A DNA stretch of 64,000 bases. Origin: Streptomyces sp. NBS 14/10. Its GTDB lineage: Bacteria > Actinomycetota > Actinomycetes > Streptomycetales > Streptomycetaceae. Location of the stretch: NCBI RefSeq assembly GCF_002224125.1, contig NZ_NCSM01000015.1, positions 1 through 64,000 on the forward strand, written 5' to 3'. The notes under the pieces are model-generated. The model did not search any database and was not told the DNA's origin. It worked only from the letters and a program-made list of their open reading frames with translations. Both the position numbers and the translations under genes were made by a program. Positions 1 to 11,100 of the stretch are shown here, one piece after another; the stretch's first letter is position 1, and every line of letters starts with the position of its first letter.

Positions 1-2087
1 CGCTCCTGGACGCGGCCATGCATGTGAACAGCGTTGCCGCGGCGATGGGCGAGGACGGCCCGGTCGCGGACGATGGCGAGGGGCGCGGCGGGGTGCTGCT
101 CCCGTTCGTCTGGAATCAGGTGTCGTTGCATGCGTCGGGCGCGACGCGGTTGCGGGTGCGGTTGACGCGTCCGGGGAAGGACGCGCTGGCGCTGGAGGTG
201 GCTGATGAGGGTGGTCGGCCGGTTTTGTCGGTGGGGTCGATGGTGGGTCGTCCGGTGACGGCCGAGCAGTTGAGTTCTGGGGATGGGGAGGGGTTGTTGG
301 AGGTGGAGTGGCGTCCGGTGGCGGTGGAGCCGGGCGGTGAGGTGGAGTGGGTCGGTTGGGATGAGGCCGAGGGCGCTGAGTCCGAGGTTGTGGTTCTGGA
401 TTGCGGTGATGTCGTGGGTGACGAGATGCCGTTGGTGGTGCGGTCGGTGGTGGATCGGGTGTTGGGTGCGGTACGGGGTGTGTTGGTGGGTGGTTCGCGG
501 TTGGTGGTGGTGACGCGGGGTGGGGTTGCGGTGTCGTCGGGGGAGGGGGTGGTGGTGTCGCAGGCTCCGGTGTGGGGGTTGGTGCGTGCTGCGGAGGCGG
601 AGAATCCGGGGCGTTTTGTGCTGCTGGATCTGGCGGCGGGTGAGGATGCGGCGGGGGTGCTGCCGTCGGTGGTGGTCAGCGGCGAACCCGAGGTGGCATG
701 GCGTGACGGCAAGATGCTGGTGCCTCGGCTGACACGTATGGCGCCGCCTGAAGCACCGGACGTTCCGTCGTTGGGCGGCGATGAGGGAACAGTGCTGGTG
801 ACGGGGGGTACGGGCGGAATCGGCGCGGTGATCGCCCGTCATCTGGTGGAGGAGCACGGCGTACGGCATCTGCTGCTGGCCTCCCGTCGGGGACCGGCGG
901 CTGAGGGCGCAGAGGCGTTGCGGGACGAGCTGGTGGAGTTGGGCGCGTCGGTGGTCGTGGCGGGCTGTGATGTCGCGGACCGGGCGTCGTTGGAGAAGCT
1001 GCTGGCTTCCGTTCCCCCGGAGCGTCCGCTGACCGCCGTGATTCATGCGGCGGGTGTGGGTGACAGCGGCCTGGTCGGGTCGTTGACGGCCGAGCAGTGG
1101 GATGCGGTGCTGCGGCCGAAGGCGGATGCCGCCTGGCATCTGCATGAGCTGACGCGCGAGATGCCACTGACCGCGTTTGTGTTGTTCTCTTCGATCGGTG
1201 GTTCGGTGGCGGCGGCGGGTCAGGCGAATTACGCGGCGGCGAATGTGTTCCTGGACGCTCTCGCCCAGCATCGGCACGAGGAGGGCCTGCCCGCCACCTC
1301 CGTGGCCTTCGGACTATGGTCGGACACCGGCATGGGCGGCCTGCTGAGCCAGGTGGACCGCGCCCGGCTGCTGCGTCAGGGGCTGCTGCCGCTGTCGGCT
1401 GCGGAGGGGTTGCGGGCCTTCGACGCGGCGCTGGCCTCCGGCGTGGCGACGGTGACGGCCTCGCGGGTGGATACCGCTGCCCTGCGTACTCGTACGGGCG
1501 AGATTCCCGCGCTGTTGCGCGGGTTGGTCCCGGCGTCGCGCAGGCTGAGCCGGGAGGCCGCGGGCGGCGGTGACGCAGATGGCCTCAAGCGGCAGCTGTC
1601 CGGGCTGGACGCACAGGAGCGGCTGGACCTGCTGACCAATCTGGTACGCGGCCATGTCGCCGCCATTCTGGGCCACGGTTCCGCCGACGCGGTCGAGGCG
1701 GACCGTAACTTCAATGAGCTCGGATTCGACTCGCTGACCGCGGTGGAACTGCGCAACCAGCTCAACGCGGCGACGGGACTCCGGCTGCCCGCCACCTTGG
1801 TCTTCGACTACCCCACCGCGCAGGCCGCCGCGGGGTACATGGCGGCTCAGCTGTCCGATGACACCGAGACCACGGATCCGGCCCTGCGCGAGCTCGACCG
1901 GCTGGAAGAGCTGCTGTCCTCGGTGTCCGACGACGAACGACGCCGCGCCGTGACCGTGCGGCTGCAATCCATGCTGCTCAAGTGGACCGGTGGCGAGTCC
2001 GATTCGGCCTCGGTGGAATCCCGGATCGGTGAGTCCTCGGCGGAAGAGATCTTCGCCTTCATCGACAACGAGCTGGACCTCCACTGA
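1..2087 (+). CDS. Type I modular PKS subunit, C-terminal part (DH-KR-ACP-docking), 5' truncated
   Basis: The frame is open from base 3, so the gene begins outside the window. The first codons read LLDAAMH, the end of a dehydratase (DH) motif whose aspartate is at bases 9-11; the DH histidine motif is not visible. A ketoreductase (KR) follows, with GGTGGIG near base 810, catalytic Tyr at 1230 and Asn at 1242. An ACP (LGFDSL, phosphopantetheine Ser at 1731) comes next, then a C-terminal tail (about 1875-2084) with a coiled-coil-like LRELDRLEELL stretch and the ending EEIFAFIDNELDLH, typical of class 1 docking domains. That tail should hand the chain to the next subunit, whose gene starts 45 bases downstream. 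The KR lacks the complete LDD B-type signature (it reads GDS) and lacks the A-type Trp, so its stereochemistry is unclear. The family assignment is certain; module order is inferred. Confidence 0.96.
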   Translation, partial: LLDAAMHVNSVAAAMGEDGPVADDGEGRGGVLLPFVWNQVSLHASGATRLRVRLTRPGKDALALEVADEGGRPVLSVGSMVGRPVTAEQLSSGDGEGLLEVEWRPVAVEPGGEVEWVGWDEAEGAESEVVVLDCGDVVGDEMPLVVRSVVDRVLGAVRGVLVGGSRLVVVTRGGVAVSSGEGVVVSQAPVWGLVRAAEAENPGRFVLLDLAAGEDAAGVLPSVVVSGEPEVAWRDGKMLVPRLTRMAPPEAPDVPSLGGDEGTVLVTGGTGGIGAVIARHLVEEHGVRHLLLASRRGPAAEGAEALRDELVELGASVVVAGCDVADRASLEKLLASVPPERPLTAVIHAAGVGDSGLVGSLTAEQWDAVLRPKADAAWHLHELTREMPLTAFVLFSSIGGSVAAAGQANYAAANVFLDALAQHRHEEGLPATSVAFGLWSDTGMGGLLSQVDRARLLRQGLLPLSAAEGLRAFDAALASGVATVTASRVDTAALRTRTGEIPALLRGLVPASRRLSREAAGGGDADGLKRQLSGLDAQERLDLLTNLVRGHVAAILGHGSADAVEADRNFNELGFDSLTAVELRNQLNAATGLRLPATLVFDYPTAQAAAGYMAAQLSDDTETTDPALRELDRLEELLSSVSDDERRRAVTVRLQSMLLKWTGGESDSASVESRIGESSAEEIFAFIDNELDLH

Positions 2088-2132
2088 GCCGACGACCGGC
2101 GACCATCTGACCGAATACGGGTGAAGGCTGCT

Positions 2133-5100
2133 ATGGACGACGAAAAGCTCCTCGAATACCTCCGGAAGGTGACGACGGACCTGCACCAGACCCGTCAGCG
2201 GGTGCTCGCGCTGGAGACGGGCGAGCGGGAGCCGATCGCGATCGTCGGGATGAGCTGCCGCTATCCGGGTGGGGTGACATCGCCGGAGGAGCTGTGGCGG
2301 CTGGTCGCCGAGGGCACCGACGCCATCTCGGCGTTTCCCACGGACCGCGGCCGGCCCTCCGGCTACCCGGTGGGGCGGGGATGGGACCTGCCGGAGCTGT
2401 ACGACCCGGAGCCGGGCACGCCGGGCAAGTCGTATACGCGCTCGGGGGGTTTCCTCTACGACGCGGCCGACTTCGACCCGGGCTTCTTCGGGATCTCACC
2501 GCGCGAAGCCCTGCACATGGATCCGCAGCAGCGGCTGTTGCTGGAGACCTCGTGGGAGGCCGTCGAGCGGGCGGCGATCGACCCGGCCTCGCTGAAGGGC
2601 AGCCGGACCGGTGTCTTCATGGGGCTGATGTACCACGACTACGGCCTCGACGGGGCCTCGGGCTCCATCGCTTCCGGGCGGCTGTCGTACTTCTACGGGC
2701 TGGAGGGGCCGGCCGTCACCCTCGACACCGCGTGCTCGTCGTCGCTGGTCGCCCTGCACTGGGCGGTGCAGTCGCTGCGGACCGGCGAGTGTTCGCTGGC
2801 GCTGGCCGGCGGTGTGGCGGTGATGTCCACCCCTGGGGTGATCATCGACTTCAGCGCCCAGCGGGGACTGTCCGAGGACGGACGGTGCAAGGCGTTCGCC
2901 GAGGCGGCGGACGGGACCGGGCTGTCGGAGGGGGTCGGCATCCTCGTACTGGAGCGGCTGTCCGACGCAGAGCGCAACGGCCACCAGGTGCTCGCGGTCA
3001 TCCGCGGCACCGCGGTGAACCAGGACGGGGCCTCCAACGGCCTGACCGCGCCCAACGGCCCGGCCCAGCAGCGCGTCATCCGGGAAGCACTCGACAACGC
3101 CCGGCTGACGACGTCGGATGTGGACGCGGTGGAGGCACACGGCACCGGCACCACCCTCGGCGACCCCATCGAGGCACAGGCGATCCTCGCCACCTACGGC
3201 CAGGGCCGCGATGCCGACAGTCCGCTGTGGCTGGGGTCGATCAAGTCCAACATCGGACACTCCCAGGCCGCGGCGGGCGTGGCCGGTGTGATCAAGATGG
3301 TCATGGCGCTGCGCCACGGCACGCTGCCCAGGACGCTGCACATCGATCAGCCGTCGTCCCATGTGGACTGGTCGGCGGGGGCGGTGGAGTTGCTGACCGA
3401 CCCGGTCGAGTGGCCGGACCCCGGGCGGCCGCGCCGGGCGGGGGTGTCGTCGTTCGGTATGAGCGGCACCAACGCGCATGTCATCGTCGAACAGGCGCCA
3501 CCGGCCGAGCAGGAGCCGGACCCGGGGACCCATGTCCCCCGCGTCGTACCGTGGCCGGTGTCGGCGAAGACCGAGGAGGCGCTGGACGGCCAGATCGAGC
3601 GCGTCGCCGCGCTTCAGGCGGACACCGGGCCCCGATTGGTGGACGTCGGTTTCTCGCTGGTGACGCGTCGGCCCGCCTTCGAACACCGTGCCGTAGTGCT
3701 GGCCGGTCCGGACGGTGTGGCGCGGGCAGCGCGGGGCGTGGCGCGGCCGGGCGGCGGGCTCGGGTTGCTGTTCTCCGGCCAGGGCAGCCAGCGGGCGGGG
3801 ATGGGCCAGGAGCTGTACGAGCGGTTCCCGGTGTTCGCGAAGGCTCTGGACGAGGTGTTCGGGCACCTCGACGGGCACCTCGACGGCCACCTGGACCGTC
3901 CGTTGCGTCAGGTGATGTTCGCGCGGGACGGGTCGGCCGAGGCCGCGCTGCTGGACGAGACGGAGTGGGCGCAGCCCGCGCTGTTCGCTCTCGAAGTGGC
4001 GCTGTTCCGGCTGGTGGGGTCATGGGGGGTGCGACCCGACCACCTGGCGGGCCATTCGGTGGGCGAGGTGGCCGCCGCTCATGTGGCGGGCGTGTTGTCG
4101 CTCGAGGACGCGTGCGCGCTGGTGGCGGCGCGCGGCCGGCTGATGCAGGCGCTGCCCGCCGGTGGCGTGATGGTGTCGCTGCAGGCCACCGAGGAGGAGG
4201 TGATCCCGTATCTGGGCGAGCGCGTGTCGATCGCGGCGGTGAACGGCCCCCGTTCGGTCGTGATCTCCGGTGACGAGTCCGCGGTGTCCGAGGTCGCGGC
4301 GCGGTTCGCGGACGACGGGCGCAAGGCCAAACGGCTGACGGTCAGCCATGCGTTCCACTCCCCGCTGATGGAGCCCATGCTGGAGGAGTTCCGGGCCGTG
4401 GTGGCCGGGATGTCCTTCCAGGCCCCGCGTATCCCACTCGTCTCCGATGTGACCGGCGCGCCCGCGCCGGCGGAACTGGTGTGTTCGCCCGAGTACTGGG
4501 TGCGGCATGTACGTGAGCCCGTCCGGTTCGCCGACGGGGTGGCCGCGATGGGCGCGGCCGGAGTGACCGCCTTCCTCGAAATCGGCCCCGACGGCGTGCT
4601 CTCCGCCATGGCGCAGGACAGCCTGCCCGAGCGCTCCGGTGACACGGTTGTGGTTCCGGCGCTGCGCCGGGGCCGGGACGAGGAGACCGCCCTGCTCACG
4701 GCGGTGGCCCGACTGCATGTCGCCGGGGTGGCGGTGGACTGGTCGGCCTTCTTCGCCGACACCGGGGCAACCCGCGTCGAGTTGCCCACTTACGCCTTCC
4801 AGCGAGAGCGCTTCTGGCCTGAGCCGGCCGGAGAGGAGGAGACGGACACCCGGGGCGCGGTCCATGCGGACCCGGCCGACGCGGAGTTCTGGACCGCGGT
4901 GGAGCGGGAGGACGTCGAGTCCCTGGCGTCGAGCCTGCGCGTCGACGGTGCGGCGCTGAGCCCCGTCGTACCCGCGCTGTCGTCATGGCGACGGCAGCGA
5001 AGGGAGCGGTCGCTGGTCGACGGCTGGCGCTATCGGGTGGTGTGGACGCCGCTGGCCGATACGGCGATGGACACCGCCCCCGGGACCTGGCTGGCGGTGG

Positions 5101-8100
5101 TGCCGGCGGGGTACGCCGAGGACGCGTGGGTGACCTCCGTACTCGCGGCTGTTGGAACCGATGCCGTCCTCCTCGAAGTCGACGAGCTCGGAGCCGGTGA
5201 GGGGGACCGTACGGCCCTGGCCGGGCGGCTCGCCGAAGTGGCCACGGCCACGGACGGGGCGGGCTTCGCGGGGGTGCTGTCGCTGCTGGCGCTGGGCGAG
5301 TCGGCGGTTGCCGAGCATCCCGCCGCGCCCGTCGGCCTGGCGCAGACCGTGGCCCTGGTGCAGGCTCTCGGCGACGCCGGGATCGAGGCGCCGCTGTGGT
5401 GTGTGACCCGGGGCGCGGTGTCGATCGGCCGCTCGGACCGGATGGCGAGCCCCGTCCAGGCCCAGGTGTGGGGCTTCGGCAGGGTGGCCGCGCTGGAGCA
5501 TCCGCGGCGCTGGGGCGGACTGGTCGACCTGCCCGAGGACGTCGACCGGCGGGCCGCCCGGCGGCTGGCCGGGGTGCTGGCCGCCGGGCCCGTCGGCGAT
5601 GGCATGGGCGATGGCGACGGCAACGGCGAGGACCAAGTGGCGATCCGGCCGTCCGGCCTGTTCGGACGCAGGCTGGCGCCCGGCCGTACGGAGCGCGAGG
5701 AGCGCGGCTTCTCCGTGACGGGGACGGTACTGGTGACCGGCGGCACCGGGGCGCTGGGCGCGGAAGTGGCGCGCTGGCTGGCCCGCAGCGGGGCTGAGCG
5801 GCTGGTGTTGACGAGCCGCCGCGGACCGGACGCGCCGGGCGCGGCCCGGCTGGCGGCGGAGCTGGGCGAGTCGGGCTGCCAGGTCTCGATCGTGGCCTGT
5901 GATGTGGCGGACCGCCCGGCGCTGGCCGCCGTGCTGGCCGACATCCCCGCCGACACCCCGCTGACCGGCGTCGTCCACACGGCCGGCGTCGGCAGGTCGG
6001 TCCCGGTGGGAGAGATGAGCCTCGCGGACGTCGCCGACATCGTGTCCGCCAAGGTGGCGGGCGCGGCCAACCTCGACGCGCTGCTCGGCGACCGGCCGCT
6101 GGACCTGTTCGTACTGTTCTCCTCGATCGCCGGGGTGTGGGGCAGCGGCGGGCAGAGCGCGTACGGAGCGGCCAACGCGTATCTGGACGCCCTGGCCGAG
6201 GCCAGGCGGGCGCGCGGCGCCACGGCCACGTCGGTGGCCTGGGGCGCCTGGGCCGGGGCCGGAATGGCCACCGAGGAAGCGATGTCCGAGTATCTGCTCC
6301 GGCGCGGGCTCGGCCTCCTCGCCCCCGATCTGGCCATCAGCGCCCTGCGGGACGCGGTGACCCGGCAGGACGCGGCCGTGACCGTGGCCGACATCGACTG
6401 GGAGCGCTTCGCCCCCGCCTTCCTGTCGGCCCGGCCCAGCCCCCTGCTGTCCGGGCTCCCCGAGGTCCGGCGCGTCCTCGAGCGGGCCCGGGCGGCACGG
6501 CAGGGTGAGCGGTCGGCGGTCGCCGCGTTCCGGGAGCGGCTGGAGAGCCTGCCGGACGCCGGGCGCGCCGAGTTGCTGCTCGGCCTGGTCCGCGATCAGG
6601 CCGCGGCGGTGCTCGGACACGCCGACGCGGACGCGATCGGCGCCGACCGCGCCTTCAGGGAGCTCGGATTCGACTCCTTGACCGCGGTGGAGCTGCGTAA
6701 TGTGCTGGACGCCGTCACCGGCCTGAGCTTGCCGTCCACCCTCGTCTTCGACTACCCGACCCCCCTCGTCCTCACGGACTTTCTGGTCACCGAGCTGTTC
6801 GGCGACGGCGACGGCGACAGGGACGGGGACGGGGACGGCGACGGGTACGAAGCGGCGGCGCCCGCCGTGGCCGCCGGCCGCCACCGGGCGGATCTGCGCG
6901 ACACCGACGACGACCCGATCGTGATCGTGGGCATGGGCTGCCGCTACCCCGGTGACGTCGCCTCGCCCGAGGACCTGTGGCGGCTGGTGGCCGACGGCCG
7001 GGACGCGATGTCCCCGTTCCCCGCCGACCGCGGCTGGCCGCTGGAGGGGGATTACGTGCGGGAGGGCGGATTCCTCTCCGCCGCGGGCCACTTCGACGCG
7101 GGCTTCTTCGGCATCTCCCCGCGCGAGGCGCTGGCCACCGATCCGCAGCAGCGCCTGCTGCTGGAGGTCGCCTGGGAGGCCCTGGAGCGGGCGGGCATCG
7201 ACCCGGCCGGTCTGCGCGGCAGCGACACGGGCGTGTTCATCGGCGCCGCCGGGAGCGGCTACACCCCGCCCCCGGAGCTCCAGGGCCGCTATCTCACGGG
7301 CGAGGCCACCAGTGTGATCTCCGGTCGGCTGTCGTACACCTTCGGCCTGGAGGGCCCCGCGGTGACGGTGGACACGGCCTGCTCGGCGTCGCTGGTGGCG
7401 CTGCACTGGGCCGCGCGGGCACTGCGCTCGGGCGAGTGTTCCCTGGCGCTGGCCGGTGGCGTGGCGGTGATGGCCAACCCCGGGCCGTTCCTGGCCTTCA
7501 ACGCACAGGGCGGGCTGGCTGCCGACGGCCGCTGCAAGGCGTTCTCGGAGTCCGCGGACGGGACCGGCTGGGCCGAGGGCGCGGGTCTTGTCGCCCTCGA
7601 GCGGCTGTCGGACGCCCGGCGCAACGGGCATGAGGTGGTGGCCGTCCTACGCGGCTCGGCCGTCAACCAGGACGGCGCGTCGAACGGCCTGACGGCTCCC
7701 AACGGCCCGTCCCAGCAGCGGGTGATCCGCCAGGCCCTGGCCGACGCCGGGCTGGCGGCCACGGATGTGGACGCCGTGGAGGGACACGGCACCGGAACAC
7801 CGCTGGGCGACCCGATCGAGGCCCAGGCGCTGCTCGCGACGTACGGCCGTCGGCCCGCCGAGGCGGCGCCGCTGTGGCTGGGGTCGGTCAAGTCCAACAT
7901 CGGCCACGCCCAGGCGGCCGCCGGAATCGCCGGGGTCATCAAGATGGCGATGGCGCTACGGCACGGGGCGCTGGCCAGGACGCTGCACGTGGACGCGCCG
8001 TCCTCGCACGTCGACTGGTCGGCGGGGGCAGTGCGGCTGCTCACCGAACCGGTGCCCTGGCCGACGGGCGACAAGGCCCGCCGGGCGGGCATCTCGTCGT

Positions 8101-11100
8101 TCGGGATCAGCGGCACCAACGCGCATGTGATCCTCGAAGAGGCACCGGCCCCGACACCGGCCCCGACACCCGTCCCGGCCCTGGAGCGCGGGCCCGGTGA
8201 CGTCGCCACGCCGTTCGACCGGCCGGCGCCCTGGTTCGTCTCCGGAGCCACCGAGGAGGCGCTGCGCGCCCAGACCGACCGGCTGTTGGCACACCTGGAA
8301 CACCACCCCGGCCTCCGGCCGCTGGACGTGGCGTATTCGCTGGCGACGAGCCGTTCCGCGCTCGAACACCGAGTGGCGCTGCTGGCCACCGACGACGGGG
8401 TCGCGGAGCTGGCCCGGGGCGCGGCCGGTGGCGGTCGCAAGACGGCCTTCCTGTTCGCGGGCCAGGGCTCACAGCGACCCGGTATGGGCCGGGAGCTGTA
8501 CGACCGCTTCCCTGAGTTCGCGCGGGCCCTGGACGCGGTGTTCGCGCATCTGGACACCCTGCTGGACCGGCCGCTGCGGGATGTGGTGTTCGCCGAGCCG
8601 GACACCCCCGAGGCCGCCGAGCTCGACCGGACCGAATACACCCAGCCCGCGCTCTTCGCCCTCGAGGTCGCGCTGTTCCGGCTGCTGGAGTCCTGGGGTG
8701 TCACCCCGGACCAGGTGGCGGGCCACTCGATCGGCGAGATCGCGGCCGCCCACGTCGCGGATGTGCTGTCCCTCGCCGACGCGTGCGCGCTGGTGGCGGC
8801 GCGCGGCCGGCTGATGCAGGCGCTGCCCGCCGGCGGCGCGATGGTGTCGCTGCAGGCCACCGAGGAGGAAGTGACACCGCTGCTGGCCGACCGCGCCGAC
8901 CGCGTGTCCCTCGCCGCCGTCAACGGCCCGCGCTCGGTGGTGATCGCCGGGGCCGAGGACGCGGTGCTGGAACTCGCCGCCCACTTCACCGCCGACGGCC
9001 GCAAGACCCGGCGGCTGACGGTCAGCCACGCCTTCCACTCGCCCCTCATGGAGCCGATGCTGGAGGACTTCCGGCGGGTCGCCGAAACCCTTACGTACCA
9101 GTCCCCGCGGATCCCGCTGGTGTCCACCCTGACCGGCCACCCGGCCACGGCGGAGGAGATCGGCTCGCCCGACCACTGGGTGCGGCACGCACGCGAGGCG
9201 GTGCGGTTCCACGACGCCGTGCGCCGACTGGGCGAACAGGGCGTGGACACCTTCGTCGAGATCGGTCCGGACGCGGTCCTGTCCGCGCTGACCCGGGACA
9301 TCCTCGGCGAACGGACTCCGGAGGCGGCCGTGGTGCCCCTGTGCCGCAAGGACCGAGGTGAGGAGGCATCGGTCGTCGCGGCCCTGGCCGGGCTGTATGT
9401 CGCCGGCACCGGGGTGCGGTGGGAGGCGTTCTTCGAGGGCAGCGGCGCGCACCGCGTGGAGCTGCCGACGTACGCCTTCCAGCGCGAGCGCTACTGGTCG
9501 GCGGCGCTCCCCGCGGCCCACGACGCCTCCGGCCTGGGCCTGACGCCCGCCCGGCATCCCCTGCTCGGCGCCGAGGTGGAACTCGCGGGCTCCCAGGGCG
9601 TCCTCTTCACCGGCCGCCTGTCGGTGGCCTCCCACCCGTGGCTGGCCGACCATGTGGTGGGCGGCACGGCGCTCTTCCCGGGTACGGGCTTCCTGGAGCT
9701 CGCGACCCGCGCGGGCGACCAGGTCGGCTGCTCCCGGGTGGAGGAACTCACCCTCGCCGAACCGCTGGCCCTGGGCGAGCGGGACACGGCGGTCGTACAG
9801 CTGTGGGCGGGTGCACCCGACGCGTCGGGCCGCCGGGAGCTGAGCCTGTACTCACGCCCCGCCGACGCGCCCGACCACCCGTGGACCCGGCATGCCACGG
9901 GCACCCTGGCCCCGGGCGAACCGCACGACACGCCGTACGACACACCCGACGCGCCGGAGGGCGCGGCCTGGCCCCCGCCGGGTGCCGAGCCGGTCGACGT
10001 GGACGGCTTCTACGAGCGTACCGCCGCGGACGGATTCGCATACGGGCCGGTCTTCCAGGGGCTACGGGCGGTGTGGCGGCGCGGCGACGAGGTGTTCGCG
10101 GAGGCCGCCCTGCCGGAGGAGGCGCGGGACGCGGCCTCGTTCGGGCTGCATCCGGCGCTGCTGGACGCCGCCCTGCACGCGGTGTCCTTCGTGGACCTGG
10201 GAGCGAGCGGGGGCGGCCGGCTGCCGTTCTCCTGGAACGGAGTGTCGCTGCACGCAGGCGGCGCCTCCGTGCTGCGCGTCCGGCTCGCCCGGGTCGGCAC
10301 CGACGCGGTGGCACTGACGGCGACCGATCCGGCCGGAGCCCTGGTGCTCTCGGTGGACTCGCTGGTGCTGCGCCTGGTGTCGCCGGACGCCATGGCCCAG
10401 GACGGCGGCGCGGTGGCGCGCGACGCCCTGTTCCGCCTGGACTGGGTTCCCGCCCCACGCGGCGAGGTCGGCCCGGCGGCGGACGGCGCTGCGGACGTCG
10501 TCGAGCTGACGGACGCCACGCCGACGGGACTGGCGGTGCTGGAGCCGGTGCCGGACGCGGTGTCGGTGGCCATCGGTTCGCCGGAGTTCACGGACGTGGC
10601 CGAGGTCCACCGAACCGTCGCGCGGGTGCTCGAACTGGTCCAGACGTGGCTGACCGAGGACCGGTTCGCCCACTCCCGGCTGGTGTTCGTGACCCGGGGC
10701 GCGGTCGCCGATGACGACGGCGCACCCGTGACGGACCTCGCCGCCGCCGCGGTATGGGGGCTGGTGCGCTCGGCCCAGTCGGAGAACCCCGGCCGGTTCG
10801 TCCTGCTCGACCTCGGCGCGGAAGACGGCACACCATCGGAGGACCACGGTGTGCTCGCCGCCCACCTGCCCGCTCTGCTGGCGTCGGGTGAGCCACAGTC
10901 CGTCGTACGGGACGGCGCGCTGCACGTCGGACGCCTTGCCCGGCTGGCCCCGGACGAGGACGCCACCCAGCCGTGGGACGGCACGGGGACCGTACTGATC
11001 ACGGGCGGGACCGGCGGCCTGGGCGGCGAACTGGCCCGCCATCTGGTGACCGGACACGGAGTGCGCCGACTGCTGCTGACGAGCCGTCGTGGGCTGGAGG

